64,000 nucleotides of DNA from Thalassobius sp002708925 (GTDB lineage Bacteria > Pseudomonadota > Alphaproteobacteria > Rhodobacterales > Rhodobacteraceae): assembly GCF_049803795.1 (NCBI RefSeq), contig NZ_JBNAGJ010000001.1, forward strand, positions 496,001 to 560,000, read 5' to 3'. Every line of letters starts with the position of its first letter. Position 1 is the stretch's first letter. Made by a program: the position numbers and the translations under genes. Under the pieces are notes generated by a model. It saw nothing but the letters and a program-made list of their open reading frames with translations. It was not told where the DNA came from and ran no database searches. Below are positions 1-7,982 of the stretch, in pieces.

Positions 1-128
1 ACAAAATCAGGTATTACGGGTGTCCGAATCACTAAGAATCGCTATTGATTCGGATCAGCGAATCACTCGTCGACCTGAAGCCACTGCAAGAGATTGCACC
101 CGTGCTGGACTAAGAGCAGGAGTAATAC
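1..128 (+). promoter_or_regulatory. rpoD upstream region with an inverted repeat
   Basis: No gene is supported here. A perfect 7-bp inverted repeat, CCGAATC at 24-30 and GATTCGG at 47-53, encloses a 16-nt loop. The direct repeat CGAATCACT occurs at 25-33 and again at about 59-67. These could form a leader hairpin or an operator for rpoD; the function is inference. A good Shine-Dalgarno, AGGAG at about 118-122, precedes the rpoD ATG. Confidence 0.3.
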
Positions 129-2120
129 ATGGCCGCGAAAGACAACGAAGACGCCAAGTCCGTAGATCAGGACGCCGAAGTCTCCTTGGACATGAGCCAA
201 GCCGCCGTCAAAAAGATGATCGCCGAAGCGCGCGAGCGCGGCTACATCACCTATGACCAGCTGAACCAGGTTCTGCCGCCCGACCAGGTGTCCTCGGAAC
301 AGATCGAGGACGTGATGTCGATGCTGTCTGAAATGGGCATCAATGTCATCGAAGACGATGAGGTTGACGAAGAAGAGGCCAAGACCACCGCCGTTGTGGA
401 CGTGTCCTCGAATAAGGGTGAGGTTGCGGTTGCCTCGGGCGGGAACGAAAAGCTGGACCGCACCGACGATCCGGTCCGGATGTACCTGCGCGAGATGGGC
501 TCGGTCGAGCTGCTGAGCCGCGAGGGCGAGATCGCCATCGCCAAACGCATCGAGGCCGGCCGCAACACGATGATCTCGGGCCTGTGCGAAAGCCCGCTGA
601 CCTTCCAGGCGATCACCATCTGGCGGGACGAACTTCTGTCCGAAGACATTCTGCTGCGCGATGTGATCGATCTGGAAACCACCTTTGGCAACCAGATGGG
701 CGATGACGACGAGGAAGAGCCCGTCGTGGACGCGGCCAACGTGTCTCAGGCCCCCAAATCCGAGGAAAAATCCCAGCAGCCCGAACTGGACGCCGACGGT
801 AATCCGATCAGAAACACCGACGACGATGACGATGACGACGAACAGGCCAACATGAGCCTGGCGGCGATGGAAGCCGCCCTGAAACCCAGAGTGCTGGAGA
901 CGCTGAACCGCATCGCCTATGACTTTGAAACCCTGTCGGAAATGCAGGACAGCCGGATCTCGGCCACGCTGAACGAGGATGGCTCGTTCAGCGAGCGCGA
1001 CGAGGCGATGTACCAGAAACTGCGCGCCGAAATCGTGGAGCTGGTGAACGAGCTGCACCTGCATAACAACCGGATCGAGGCGCTGATCGACCAGCTGTAT
1101 GGCATCAATCGCCGCGTGATGCAGATCGACAGCGCGATGGTGAAACTGGCCGATCAGGCCCGCATCAACCGCCGCGAATTCATCGAGGCCTATCGCGGCC
1201 GCGAGCTGGACCCGAACTGGCTGGACGACATGTCTCAGAAAACCGGGCGCGGCTGGCAGATGCTGATGGAACGCTCGACCGACAAGATCGAAGAACTGCG
1301 CAACGACATGGCGCAGGTCGGGCAATATGTGGGTCTGGACATCAGCGAATTCCGCCGCATCGTGTCTCAGGTCCAGAAGGGCGAAAAAGAGGCCCGCCAG
1401 GCGAAAAAGGAAATGGTCGAGGCGAACCTGCGCCTGGTGATCTCGATCGCCAAGAAATACACCAACCGCGGCCTGCAATTCCTTGATCTTATTCAGGAAG
1501 GCAACATCGGTCTGATGAAGGCGGTCGATAAGTTCGAATACCGCCGTGGGTATAAATTCTCGACCTACGCGACCTGGTGGATCCGTCAGGCGATCACCCG
1601 CTCGATTGCCGATCAGGCCCGCACCATCCGTATTCCGGTTCATATGATCGAAACGATCAACAAACTGGTGCGCACCGGCCGGCAGATGCTGCATGAAATC
1701 GGCCGCGAACCCACCCCCGAGGAACTGGCCGAAAAGCTGCAAATGCCCTTGGAAAAGGTCCGCAAGGTGATGAAAATCGCCAAAGAGCCGATAAGTCTGG
1801 AAACCCCGATTGGCGACGAAGAAGACAGCCAGCTGGGCGATTTTATCGAGGACAAGAACGCCGTGCTGCCGCTGGACAGCGCCATTCAGGAAAACCTGAA
1901 GGAAACCACCACCCGCGTTCTGGCCAGCCTGACCCCGCGCGAAGAACGCGTGCTGCGGATGCGGTTTGGTATCGGCATGAACACCGACCACACGCTAGAG
2001 GAAGTCGGCCAACAGTTCAGCGTGACTCGTGAACGGATCCGCCAGATCGAGGCCAAGGCCCTGCGAAAACTGAAACACCCCAGCCGCAGCCGCAAATTGC
2101 GCAGCTTCCTGGATCAGTAA
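129..2120 (+). CDS. rpoD: RNA polymerase primary sigma factor RpoD (sigma-70)
   Basis: Housekeeping sigma factor that directs core RNA polymerase to vegetative promoters. The 663-aa product has region 1.1 at the N-terminus, a long non-conserved spacer with an aspartate run near residues 230-238, region 2 from about residue 428 (core-binding and -10 recognition, including the FSTYATWWIRQAI stretch), region 3, and the region 4.2 helix-turn-helix VTRERIRQIEAKAL near residue 630. The length suits alphaproteobacterial RpoD proteins. AGGAG lies 6-7 nt before the ATG. The large minus-strand frame opposite it is a codon-bias shadow. The call is secure. Confidence 0.98.
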   Translation: MAAKDNEDAKSVDQDAEVSLDMSQAAVKKMIAEARERGYITYDQLNQVLPPDQVSSEQIEDVMSMLSEMGINVIEDDEVDEEEAKTTAVVDVSSNKGEVAVASGGNEKLDRTDDPVRMYLREMGSVELLSREGEIAIAKRIEAGRNTMISGLCESPLTFQAITIWRDELLSEDILLRDVIDLETTFGNQMGDDDEEEPVVDAANVSQAPKSEEKSQQPELDADGNPIRNTDDDDDDDEQANMSLAAMEAALKPRVLETLNRIAYDFETLSEMQDSRISATLNEDGSFSERDEAMYQKLRAEIVELVNELHLHNNRIEALIDQLYGINRRVMQIDSAMVKLADQARINRREFIEAYRGRELDPNWLDDMSQKTGRGWQMLMERSTDKIEELRNDMAQVGQYVGLDISEFRRIVSQVQKGEKEARQAKKEMVEANLRLVISIAKKYTNRGLQFLDLIQEGNIGLMKAVDKFEYRRGYKFSTYATWWIRQAITRSIADQARTIRIPVHMIETINKLVRTGRQMLHEIGREPTPEELAEKLQMPLEKVRKVMKIAKEPISLETPIGDEEDSQLGDFIEDKNAVLPLDSAIQENLKETTTRVLASLTPREERVLRMRFGIGMNTDHTLEEVGQQFSVTRERIRQIEAKALRKLKHPSRSRKLRSFLDQ

Positions 2121-2154
2121 CTTAGGCGCGTTTTCGGGTTGTGCCTGACACGGT

Positions 2155-2196
2155 ATAAGATAGTCTCGCAAAACCTAAAATGCGAGGCTATCTTAT
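2155..2196 (+). promoter_or_regulatory. Long hairpin enclosing the start of the next gene
   Basis: A 16-bp stem is formed by 2155-2170 (ATAAGATAGTCTCGCA) and 2181-2196 (TGCGAGGCTATCTTAT), with one T-G wobble and the 10-nt loop AAACCTAAAA. The 3' arm contains both the likely Shine-Dalgarno (GAGG, 2184-2187) and the first two bases of the ATG at 2195. Transcripts reading through from rpoD would therefore hide this start. A -10-like TATAAG at 2154-2159 would start transcripts inside the 5' arm and so free the start. No U-tract follows, so it is not a classic terminator. Confidence 0.6.
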
Positions 2197-2596
2197 GAAA
2201 CTCTCAGCAAAGCTTGCCGCTTTCACCCTGTCGGTGCTGGTGGCAATGCCCGCTCAGGCTCGTAATCTTGAGTATTTTTTGCAGGCCAAGCCGCTTCCCG
2301 GTGGGCAAGAGTTCGAGGTGATCAACCGCCCCGGCACGGGGCCTGCACTGTTCTGGTGCGGCGCGGGAACCTATGCGTTGCGCAAGCTGGGGCTGAATGA
2401 CCGGATTTATCTGGTGCAGGGGCGTGCGCCCTCGGTGACGGATCCGGGGGCGAGCGCTGTGACCTTTACCGTTAACCCTGATCACCCCGTTGTGGGGATT
2501 TATCAGCACAGCGGCTGGTCCGTGTCGATCAAAGATCCGGGGTATAATCTGTCCGTCAGCAGCGCACGGCAATTTTGCTTTGAGAAAATGCCGTGA
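2195..2596 (+). CDS. Small secreted protein of unknown function
   Basis: The 133-aa product begins with a clear Sec signal peptide (MKLSAKLAAFTLSVLVAMPAQA, cleavage after AQA near residue 22). I recognise no domain in the mature part of about 110 residues, which contains two cysteines (in FWCGAG and near the C-terminal RQFCFEKMP). An in-frame ATG at 2180 would add five residues before the signal peptide and has no Shine-Dalgarno; 2195 puts the charged n-region first and has GAGG upstream. The gene follows rpoD by 74 nt and its start lies in the hairpin at 2155-2196. Confidence 0.7.
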   Translation: MKLSAKLAAFTLSVLVAMPAQARNLEYFLQAKPLPGGQEFEVINRPGTGPALFWCGAGTYALRKLGLNDRIYLVQGRAPSVTDPGASAVTFTVNPDHPVVGIYQHSGWSVSIKDPGYNLSVSSARQFCFEKMP

Positions 2597-2631
2597 TAGT
2601 TTTCCGAAGTCTTTGATTGTTCGGGAATGAC

Positions 2632-3042
2632 GTGCAAACTACTTTCTCTCTCCAGACCCGCGGGCAGGGCCTGTATGAATTCACCCGCGATGTGACCCGC
2701 TGGACGGCGGGGCAGGGGGACGGGCTGCTGACGCTGTTCGTCCGGCATACCTCGTGCAGCCTGTTGATTCAGGAAAACGCGGACGCGCAGGTGCAGACCG
2801 ATTTGCGCAACTATTTCGCCCGTCTGGTGCCGCCCTCAACCGATCCCAGCATGTCCTATCTGACCCATACATATGAGGGCCCCGACGACATGCCCGCCCA
2901 TATCAAGGCCGCGATGATGCCCGTCAGCCTGTCCATTCCGGTGGCCAGTGGGCGCCCCGTTCTGGGCACCTGGCAGGGCATTTACTTGTTTGAGCACCGC
3001 GACGCGCCGCATCTGCGTCAGGTGGCGGCGCATCTGGGCTGA
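2632..3042 (+). CDS. YjbQ / UPF0047 family protein (secondary thiamine-phosphate synthase type)
   Basis: The 136-aa product matches the YjbQ family: the conserved LTLFVRHTSCSLLIQENAD segment near residues 36-54, a DMPAHIKAAM motif in the middle, and the closing GTWQGIYLFEHR. Some members support weak thiamine phosphate synthase activity; the physiological role is unsettled. I chose the GTG at 2632 because family members start just before the Q-x-TF strand; the TTG at 2617 would add five unsupported residues. It lies on the same strand as nrdR, 135 nt upstream of it. Confidence 0.85.
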   Translation: MQTTFSLQTRGQGLYEFTRDVTRWTAGQGDGLLTLFVRHTSCSLLIQENADAQVQTDLRNYFARLVPPSTDPSMSYLTHTYEGPDDMPAHIKAAMMPVSLSIPVASGRPVLGTWQGIYLFEHRDAPHLRQVAAHLG

Positions 3043-3177
3043 ACGGTCGCGCACCCCTTAATCTAGCGGTCGCATTTCTCCTCTACCCAAATCCTAGAGG
3101 CTGGCCTATAGTGGCTGTGGATAAGTTGGGCATGAACCCAACACCATCGAGGCGGTGAAGAGAAAAGGGGGCCTGCA

Positions 3178-3645
3178 ATGCGTTGCCCGTTTTGCGGAAA
3201 TATTGACACTCAGGTAAAAGATTCACGCCCGGCCGAGGATCATGTCTCGATCCGGCGGCGGCGGTTCTGCCCGGCCTGCGGCGGACGGTTTACCACCTAT
3301 GAACGCGTGCAATTGCGCGATCTGGTGGTGCTGAAATCCAATGGCCGACGCGAGGATTTCGATCGCGATAAACTGGAGCGCTCGATCCGGATTTCCATGC
3401 AGAAACGCCCGGTCGAGCCCGAACGCATTGATCAGATGATCAGCGGCATCGTGCGGCGGCTGGAAAGCATGGGCGAAACCGACATCCCCAGCAAGACAAT
3501 CGGCGAGATCGTGATGGAGGCCCTGGCCCGGATCGACACCGTGGCCTATGTGCGTTTTGCCAGCGTTTACAAGAACTTCCAGGCGGCGGACGATTTCGAT
3601 AAATTCGTATCCGAGCTGCGCCCAGACGTGCCGCCGGAAGAGTGA
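3178..3645 (+). CDS. nrdR: Transcriptional repressor NrdR
   Basis: Zinc-ribbon and ATP-cone repressor of ribonucleotide reductase genes. The 155-aa protein shows the zinc ribbon (C3, C6, C31, C34, the latter in CPACGG) and then the ATP-cone beginning VVLKSNGRREDFDRDKL. The length is typical. A small hairpin, GTTGGG 3125-3130 with CCCAAC 3137-3142, lies upstream, and AAAGGGGG precedes the ATG. The stop overlaps the ribD start by 4 nt, so the two genes are almost certainly co-transcribed, as in many alphaproteobacteria. Confidence 0.97.
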   Translation: MRCPFCGNIDTQVKDSRPAEDHVSIRRRRFCPACGGRFTTYERVQLRDLVVLKSNGRREDFDRDKLERSIRISMQKRPVEPERIDQMISGIVRRLESMGETDIPSKTIGEIVMEALARIDTVAYVRFASVYKNFQAADDFDKFVSELRPDVPPEE

Positions 3646-4739
3646 GCACCGATCAGCGGTACATGCGGCTGGCCCTTTCCCTGGGTCGGCGCGGGCTGGG
3701 AAATACCTGGCCCAACCCCGCTGTGGGCTGCGTGATCGTGCGCGCCGGGCGGATCGTTGGGCGCGGATGGACGGCGCCGGGCGGGCGGCCTCATGCCGAG
3801 CCGCAGGCGCTGGCGCAGGCGGGCGATCTGGCGCGCGGGGCCACGGCCTATGTCACGCTGGAGCCATGCAGCCACCACGGGCAGACCCCGCCGTGTTCTC
3901 AGGCCCTGATCGAGGCGGGCGTGGCGCGGGTTGTCTCGCCCTTGATGGACAATGATCCGCGGGTGAACGGGCAGGGGTTTGCGATGTTGCGCGCCGCCGG
4001 GATCGCGGTGGAAACCGGCCTTCTGGCCGATCAGGCGATGCGCGACAATGCCGGGTTTTTCCAACGAAATGAGACGGGACGCCCCTGGCTGACCCTGAAA
4101 CTGGCCAGCAGTTTTGACGGCCGTATCGCCACAGCCAACGGCGAAAGCCAGTGGATCACCGGCCCCCAGGCGCGGCAGATGGTGCAGGCGCAGCGGGCCA
4201 CGCATGACGCGGTGATGGTGGGCGGCGGCACGGCGCGGGCGGATGACCCGGCCCTGACGGTGCGCAGTTTTCCGACGCCCAGACAGCCGGTGCGCGTGGT
4301 GATTTCCCGCCATCTGGATCTGCCACTGATGGGCAATCTGGCCCGCACGGCCAGGGATGTGCCGGTGTGGATCTGCCACGGCCCCGGCGTCGATTCGATG
4401 CTGCGCGACACCTGGCAGGGGCTGGGCGCGACGCTGCTGGAATGCCGGCTGCAAGGGCGGCAGATTGATCCGCTCTCGGTGTTGGAGCAGCTGGGCGCGC
4501 AGGGTCTGACCCGTGTTTTCTGCGAAGGCGGCGGGATGCTGGCCGCGTCCCTGCTGGAGGCCGATCTGGTGGATGAGCTGGTGGGCTTTACCGCAGGATT
4601 GGCGCTGGGGGCCGAGGGGCGCCCGGCGATCGGTGCGCTGGGGCTGGACCGTCTGGCGCAGGCGCCGCGCTTTGCTCTGATGGAGACGCGCGCCGTGGGG
4701 GCAGATATTCTGCACCGCTGGCAACGCCGCGCGCCTTAG
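3642..4739 (+). CDS. ribD: Bifunctional riboflavin biosynthesis deaminase/reductase RibD
   Basis: Carries out deamination of the pyrimidine intermediate and then NADPH-dependent reduction of its ribosyl side chain in riboflavin synthesis. The deaminase domain has its zinc ligands in HAE (residues 51-53) and PC...PPC (C76, C85). The reductase domain follows from about residue 145, with SSFDGRIATANGESQWITG and the later FCEGGGMLAASLL. The 365-aa length is normal. It starts with GTG inside the nrdR stop (4-nt overlap). Its TAG stop interlocks with the stop of convergent kpsC. Confidence 0.97.
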   Translation: MSTDQRYMRLALSLGRRGLGNTWPNPAVGCVIVRAGRIVGRGWTAPGGRPHAEPQALAQAGDLARGATAYVTLEPCSHHGQTPPCSQALIEAGVARVVSPLMDNDPRVNGQGFAMLRAAGIAVETGLLADQAMRDNAGFFQRNETGRPWLTLKLASSFDGRIATANGESQWITGPQARQMVQAQRATHDAVMVGGGTARADDPALTVRSFPTPRQPVRVVISRHLDLPLMGNLARTARDVPVWICHGPGVDSMLRDTWQGLGATLLECRLQGRQIDPLSVLEQLGAQGLTRVFCEGGGMLAASLLEADLVDELVGFTAGLALGAEGRPAIGALGLDRLAQAPRFALMETRAVGADILHRWQRRAP

Positions 4740-6742
4740 CGCCACAGATAGGCGAAACCTGCGAAAATCCCCTGAAGTTTGGCCAGCATCCGCAAACCCG
4801 GACCACGTTCGGGCAGATCGCCCGCGGCCAGACGGTCCACGATGACTTCGGGCGGGCAGGGCAGGCCGGTCACCGGGTCGCGATAGCGCGGATAATCCAC
4901 CAGAACGGCGTGCACCAGACCTTCGAGACTAACCGCAATTCCCCGCCGCTCCGGCACCGGGCCCAGATCACGGGTCAGGCCCCAGCCGGCATAGAAAGGC
5001 GCGCCCAGCGTCACCACTTTGACCCCGCGCAGCAGGGCCTCGAACCCCAGGGTCGAGGTGATCGTCCACACCTCATGAACATGGGACAGCAGCGCCGCGG
5101 GATCGGTCTGGCTTAGCACCAGATCGGCCAGCCCTTCGGCCTCCACAGCGCCGGGGCGCAGCCCGGCCTCCACATCCGGATGCGGTTTGTACAGGATCAC
5201 GGCATCCGGATTGGCCTGCCGGGCGGCTTGCAGCAGTTGCAGGTTGGTGCGCACATCGCCCGCGCCCAGCCGGATCGAGGCATCGTCCTCGACCTGTCCG
5301 GGCACCAGAATGCGGCGGCCTTCGGGCAGCGCGGGCAGAACACCCCCCAGGTTATATTTGCTAAGCCCATGGGCGCGGATTGTCTGGATCAGATCGCGGG
5401 CGCGGTCTGCCTGATCGCCGCGCAGCTGCGCGCGTTTGATGATCCAGCGTTCCAGGCGGCTTTCGCGCGTAGGGTCATAGTAAATGCCCAGATCGTCGCA
5501 GGCCAGGCTAAGCGGCGGCACCAGATCGGCCCCCAACCCGCGCGAGCGCAGGAAACCGTCCTCAATCCGGACGGCATCCGGAGCCAGACCGGCCCGGCCG
5601 GCCCAGACCATATGCCGCCGATCCTGCGGGGCCCGGTCGGAAAATCGTATCGCCCGCTGCTGGCCGAAGAACGCATTCAGCGGTCGGCGTTTCCACAGGC
5701 GCATCCCGCTGGCCTGCCAGCCGTGGCGATCCTCGTGCCAGGCGCGGGTCTGGGCCTCCAGCGCGTCGATCACCTCTTCCAGCTGGCACAGCGTGTCGCG
5801 ATAGGGATCGTACCACACCGGATAGAGGATCATCGCCGCCGCAAACAGCTGCGCGCGGGTCAGGCGCCGGTGGCGACGCGCAATCGTGTGCGCATCCTCG
5901 GTCAGGCCCCATCCGGCATAGAAGGGGCGGCCGAAAATACGAGGGCGGTGCCCGGCCAGAATTGCCTCGAATCCCATTTGCGAGGACACGGCATAGACCC
6001 GGATCGCGCCATGCAGCAGCGCCCAGGGGCTGACCGGCGCGTCGCACAGGCTGATCCGGCCCTGGGCATCCTGCGCGCTGAAATACCCCTCGCGCAGGCC
6101 CTGAGCGGTTTCCGGATGGGTTTTGATCACGATGCGGGCGTCGGGGTTTTCTTCTTGGGCGTAATACAGCATCTCGCGGAAATTGTTGGCATCCGCGCCG
6201 CCCATGCGCACGCTGGCATCGCCGCGGGTCTGATCAATCACCAGCACATAGCCCGGATCGGGCAGGGGGGCGTCCGGATCCTGGGCGCTGTATTTGCTGA
6301 GCCCGGCCTCTTGCAGCCGTTCGATGCAGGCCCGCGCGCGGTTCAGCAGATGGGCGTCATCCAGCGGGTGGCTGGCCAGCAGCGTTTCCAGTTCCGAGGG
6401 CTGGGCGGGGTCGTAATGCATCCCCTGACGGTCAATCAGCAGGCCGATGGGGGGCTCTTTGGCGGGGCCCCGGCCGGGGTGGAGCGAGCGCAGAAAGGCG
6501 TCCTCGATCCGGATCAGGCCCGCGCCGGCTTCCTGCGCGACGGTTTCGCCCCGCGCGGCGTATTTCGTGTGCCCCCAGACGCCGATCAGATCGTCCGGGC
6601 CGGGCTTGAACAGGTGCAGATCATAGCCGGCCAGCGACAGGATGCGCCGGATCCGGGTCTGCGTCAGAAACCCGGCATTGAAATAGGCAAGCCGCCGCGA
6701 AGTTCCCTGCGCGGCGGCTGTTTCATGTGTATTTGGCGACAA
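4736..6742 (-). CDS. kpsC: Capsular polysaccharide Kdo transferase KpsC
   Basis: Cytoplasmic retaining beta-Kdo transferase that, with KpsS, builds the poly-Kdo linker on phosphatidylglycerol in group 2 type capsule export. The 668-aa product is an internal duplication: RIEDAFLRS near residue 78 and RIEDGFLRS near residue 388, THPE and PHPD motifs, SQMGFEA and STLGFEA, and YAGWGLT in both halves. That matches the two glycosyltransferase modules of KpsC. Translation seems to begin at TTG (6742), 5 nt after the export lipoprotein stop; no ATG or GTG lies near the conserved start. It is the last gene of the minus-strand kps block. Confidence 0.9.
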   Translation of the reverse strand: MSPNTHETAAAQGTSRRLAYFNAGFLTQTRIRRILSLAGYDLHLFKPGPDDLIGVWGHTKYAARGETVAQEAGAGLIRIEDAFLRSLHPGRGPAKEPPIGLLIDRQGMHYDPAQPSELETLLASHPLDDAHLLNRARACIERLQEAGLSKYSAQDPDAPLPDPGYVLVIDQTRGDASVRMGGADANNFREMLYYAQEENPDARIVIKTHPETAQGLREGYFSAQDAQGRISLCDAPVSPWALLHGAIRVYAVSSQMGFEAILAGHRPRIFGRPFYAGWGLTEDAHTIARRHRRLTRAQLFAAAMILYPVWYDPYRDTLCQLEEVIDALEAQTRAWHEDRHGWQASGMRLWKRRPLNAFFGQQRAIRFSDRAPQDRRHMVWAGRAGLAPDAVRIEDGFLRSRGLGADLVPPLSLACDDLGIYYDPTRESRLERWIIKRAQLRGDQADRARDLIQTIRAHGLSKYNLGGVLPALPEGRRILVPGQVEDDASIRLGAGDVRTNLQLLQAARQANPDAVILYKPHPDVEAGLRPGAVEAEGLADLVLSQTDPAALLSHVHEVWTITSTLGFEALLRGVKVVTLGAPFYAGWGLTRDLGPVPERRGIAVSLEGLVHAVLVDYPRYRDPVTGLPCPPEVIVDRLAAGDLPERGPGLRMLAKLQGIFAGFAYLWR

Positions 6743-6747
6743 GGGCC

Positions 6748-7890
6748 TTAGCCCCCGGACACGCCCAGAGACGAGATCGAGCTGACCGTGTTCAGCGACC
6801 CAAAGGCCGCAGCAATCGTCTTATCCCATTGGGTGAACGGCGCCTCGGTCACATAGAGCGTATCGCCATCGCGCACGGCAAAATCGCGGGCCATGAACAT
6901 GCCGTTGGGCTTGGTCAGGTCCAGCACGTAGATCAGGCGCTGCTCTCCTTGCAGATCGCCCCGGCCCAGAACCTGGTTGGCGATTTCAGCGGGCTCGTTG
7001 CGGAAGATAAACACGCCCGTGGGATCCGACGCCGTGGGGATTAGCCCGCCAACCTGGGCGATTGCCTCGATTGCAGACAGCGATTGGCTTTCGAAATTGA
7101 CGCGGCTTTGGCTGCCGGTCGCGCCCAGGGCAGTAAAGGAACGGGTGTCCCCCTCGACCAGGATACGGTCGCCGCCGCGCAGGGCGATGTCCAGCTCGGG
7201 GTGTTCATACAGATCCTGCAACCAGATTTTCCCGCGCGATTTGCCACGGATCACGGTGATCTGGGCGATCTCGGGTTCGATTGTCACGCCGCCCGCGCGG
7301 GCCAGCATGGTGGCCAGGGTGCGGGTGGGGCGCTCGATGGCGAAAACGCCTTGTCCACCGACGGCCCCCACCAAGGACACGGTCGAGCCGTCACCGGCCA
7401 GGCGGCGCACCTGCACCTGTGGGTCCGGGGTCTGGTCTTCCAGCTTTTTGGTGATGATGCGGCGCAGGGCCTCGGGGGAATTGCCTGCGGCGCGGATGCG
7501 GCCGGCATAGGGCACAAAGATAAAGCCCGACCCGTCAACCTGCACTTCCTCAAGCGAGGTCGAGTTCGAGGCAGCGCCCGACAGCAGCCCGTCCTCGACG
7601 TTTTCCCAGATCGTCAGGCCCAGCGAATCCCCAGGGCGGATGATGTCCGAGCCCAGCTGCGAGGCGCGCATGAAGTTATCGGTAAAGCCCAGGGCCGGCA
7701 CAACGGCGGTGGCGCGCGTCACCCGGTCATTGACCGACACGACAAAGGCATCGCCCTCGCGTTGGACGGATCCGGCATAGATTTCTTTTTTGGTGGGGCC
7801 CACGCGGGGCAGGCCGCAGGCGGCTACGATCACGGCCACAATAGCCAAAAGGGCGACAGACTTCGCCCGGCTGTTCGCTTGGGAATTCAC
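6748..7890 (-). CDS. Polysaccharide export lipoprotein (Wza/KpsD-like)
   Basis: Outer-membrane or periplasmic export channel component. The 380-aa product has an N-terminal lipobox (VIVAAC, lipidated C25), a polysaccharide export domain (LGLTIWENVEDGLL, then GFIFVPYAGRIRAAG), and SLBB-type repeats (VGAVGGQGVFAI, GGVTIEPEIAQITVIRG, GDTLYVTEAP near the end). I chose GTG 7890 because GAGGAG lies about 9 nt upstream; the ATG at 7923 adds 11 residues before the signal peptide and lacks a ribosome site. It sits between kpsS and kpsC, so capsule export is the likely role. KpsE, KpsM and KpsT are not in the window. Confidence 0.88.
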   Translation of the reverse strand: MNSQANSRAKSVALLAIVAVIVAACGLPRVGPTKKEIYAGSVQREGDAFVVSVNDRVTRATAVVPALGFTDNFMRASQLGSDIIRPGDSLGLTIWENVEDGLLSGAASNSTSLEEVQVDGSGFIFVPYAGRIRAAGNSPEALRRIITKKLEDQTPDPQVQVRRLAGDGSTVSLVGAVGGQGVFAIERPTRTLATMLARAGGVTIEPEIAQITVIRGKSRGKIWLQDLYEHPELDIALRGGDRILVEGDTRSFTALGATGSQSRVNFESQSLSAIEAIAQVGGLIPTASDPTGVFIFRNEPAEIANQVLGRGDLQGEQRLIYVLDLTKPNGMFMARDFAVRDGDTLYVTEAPFTQWDKTIAAAFGSLNTVSSISSLGVSGG

Positions 7891-7982
7891 TGCTTGGTCT
7901 CCTCGACCTATGTTCTGCCTCAATTATTGCGTCCAACGTACCGGAATCGGGATAAAAAATCCAGCGCTACAGGTTGTGTCCG

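Noticed and set aside
63..1991. A long minus-strand open frame opposite rpoD, and similar long frames opposite the RND permease, gor and hflKC.
   Set aside because: They mirror the codon structure of GC-rich true genes, have no domain features or ribosome sites, and overlap secure genes completely.
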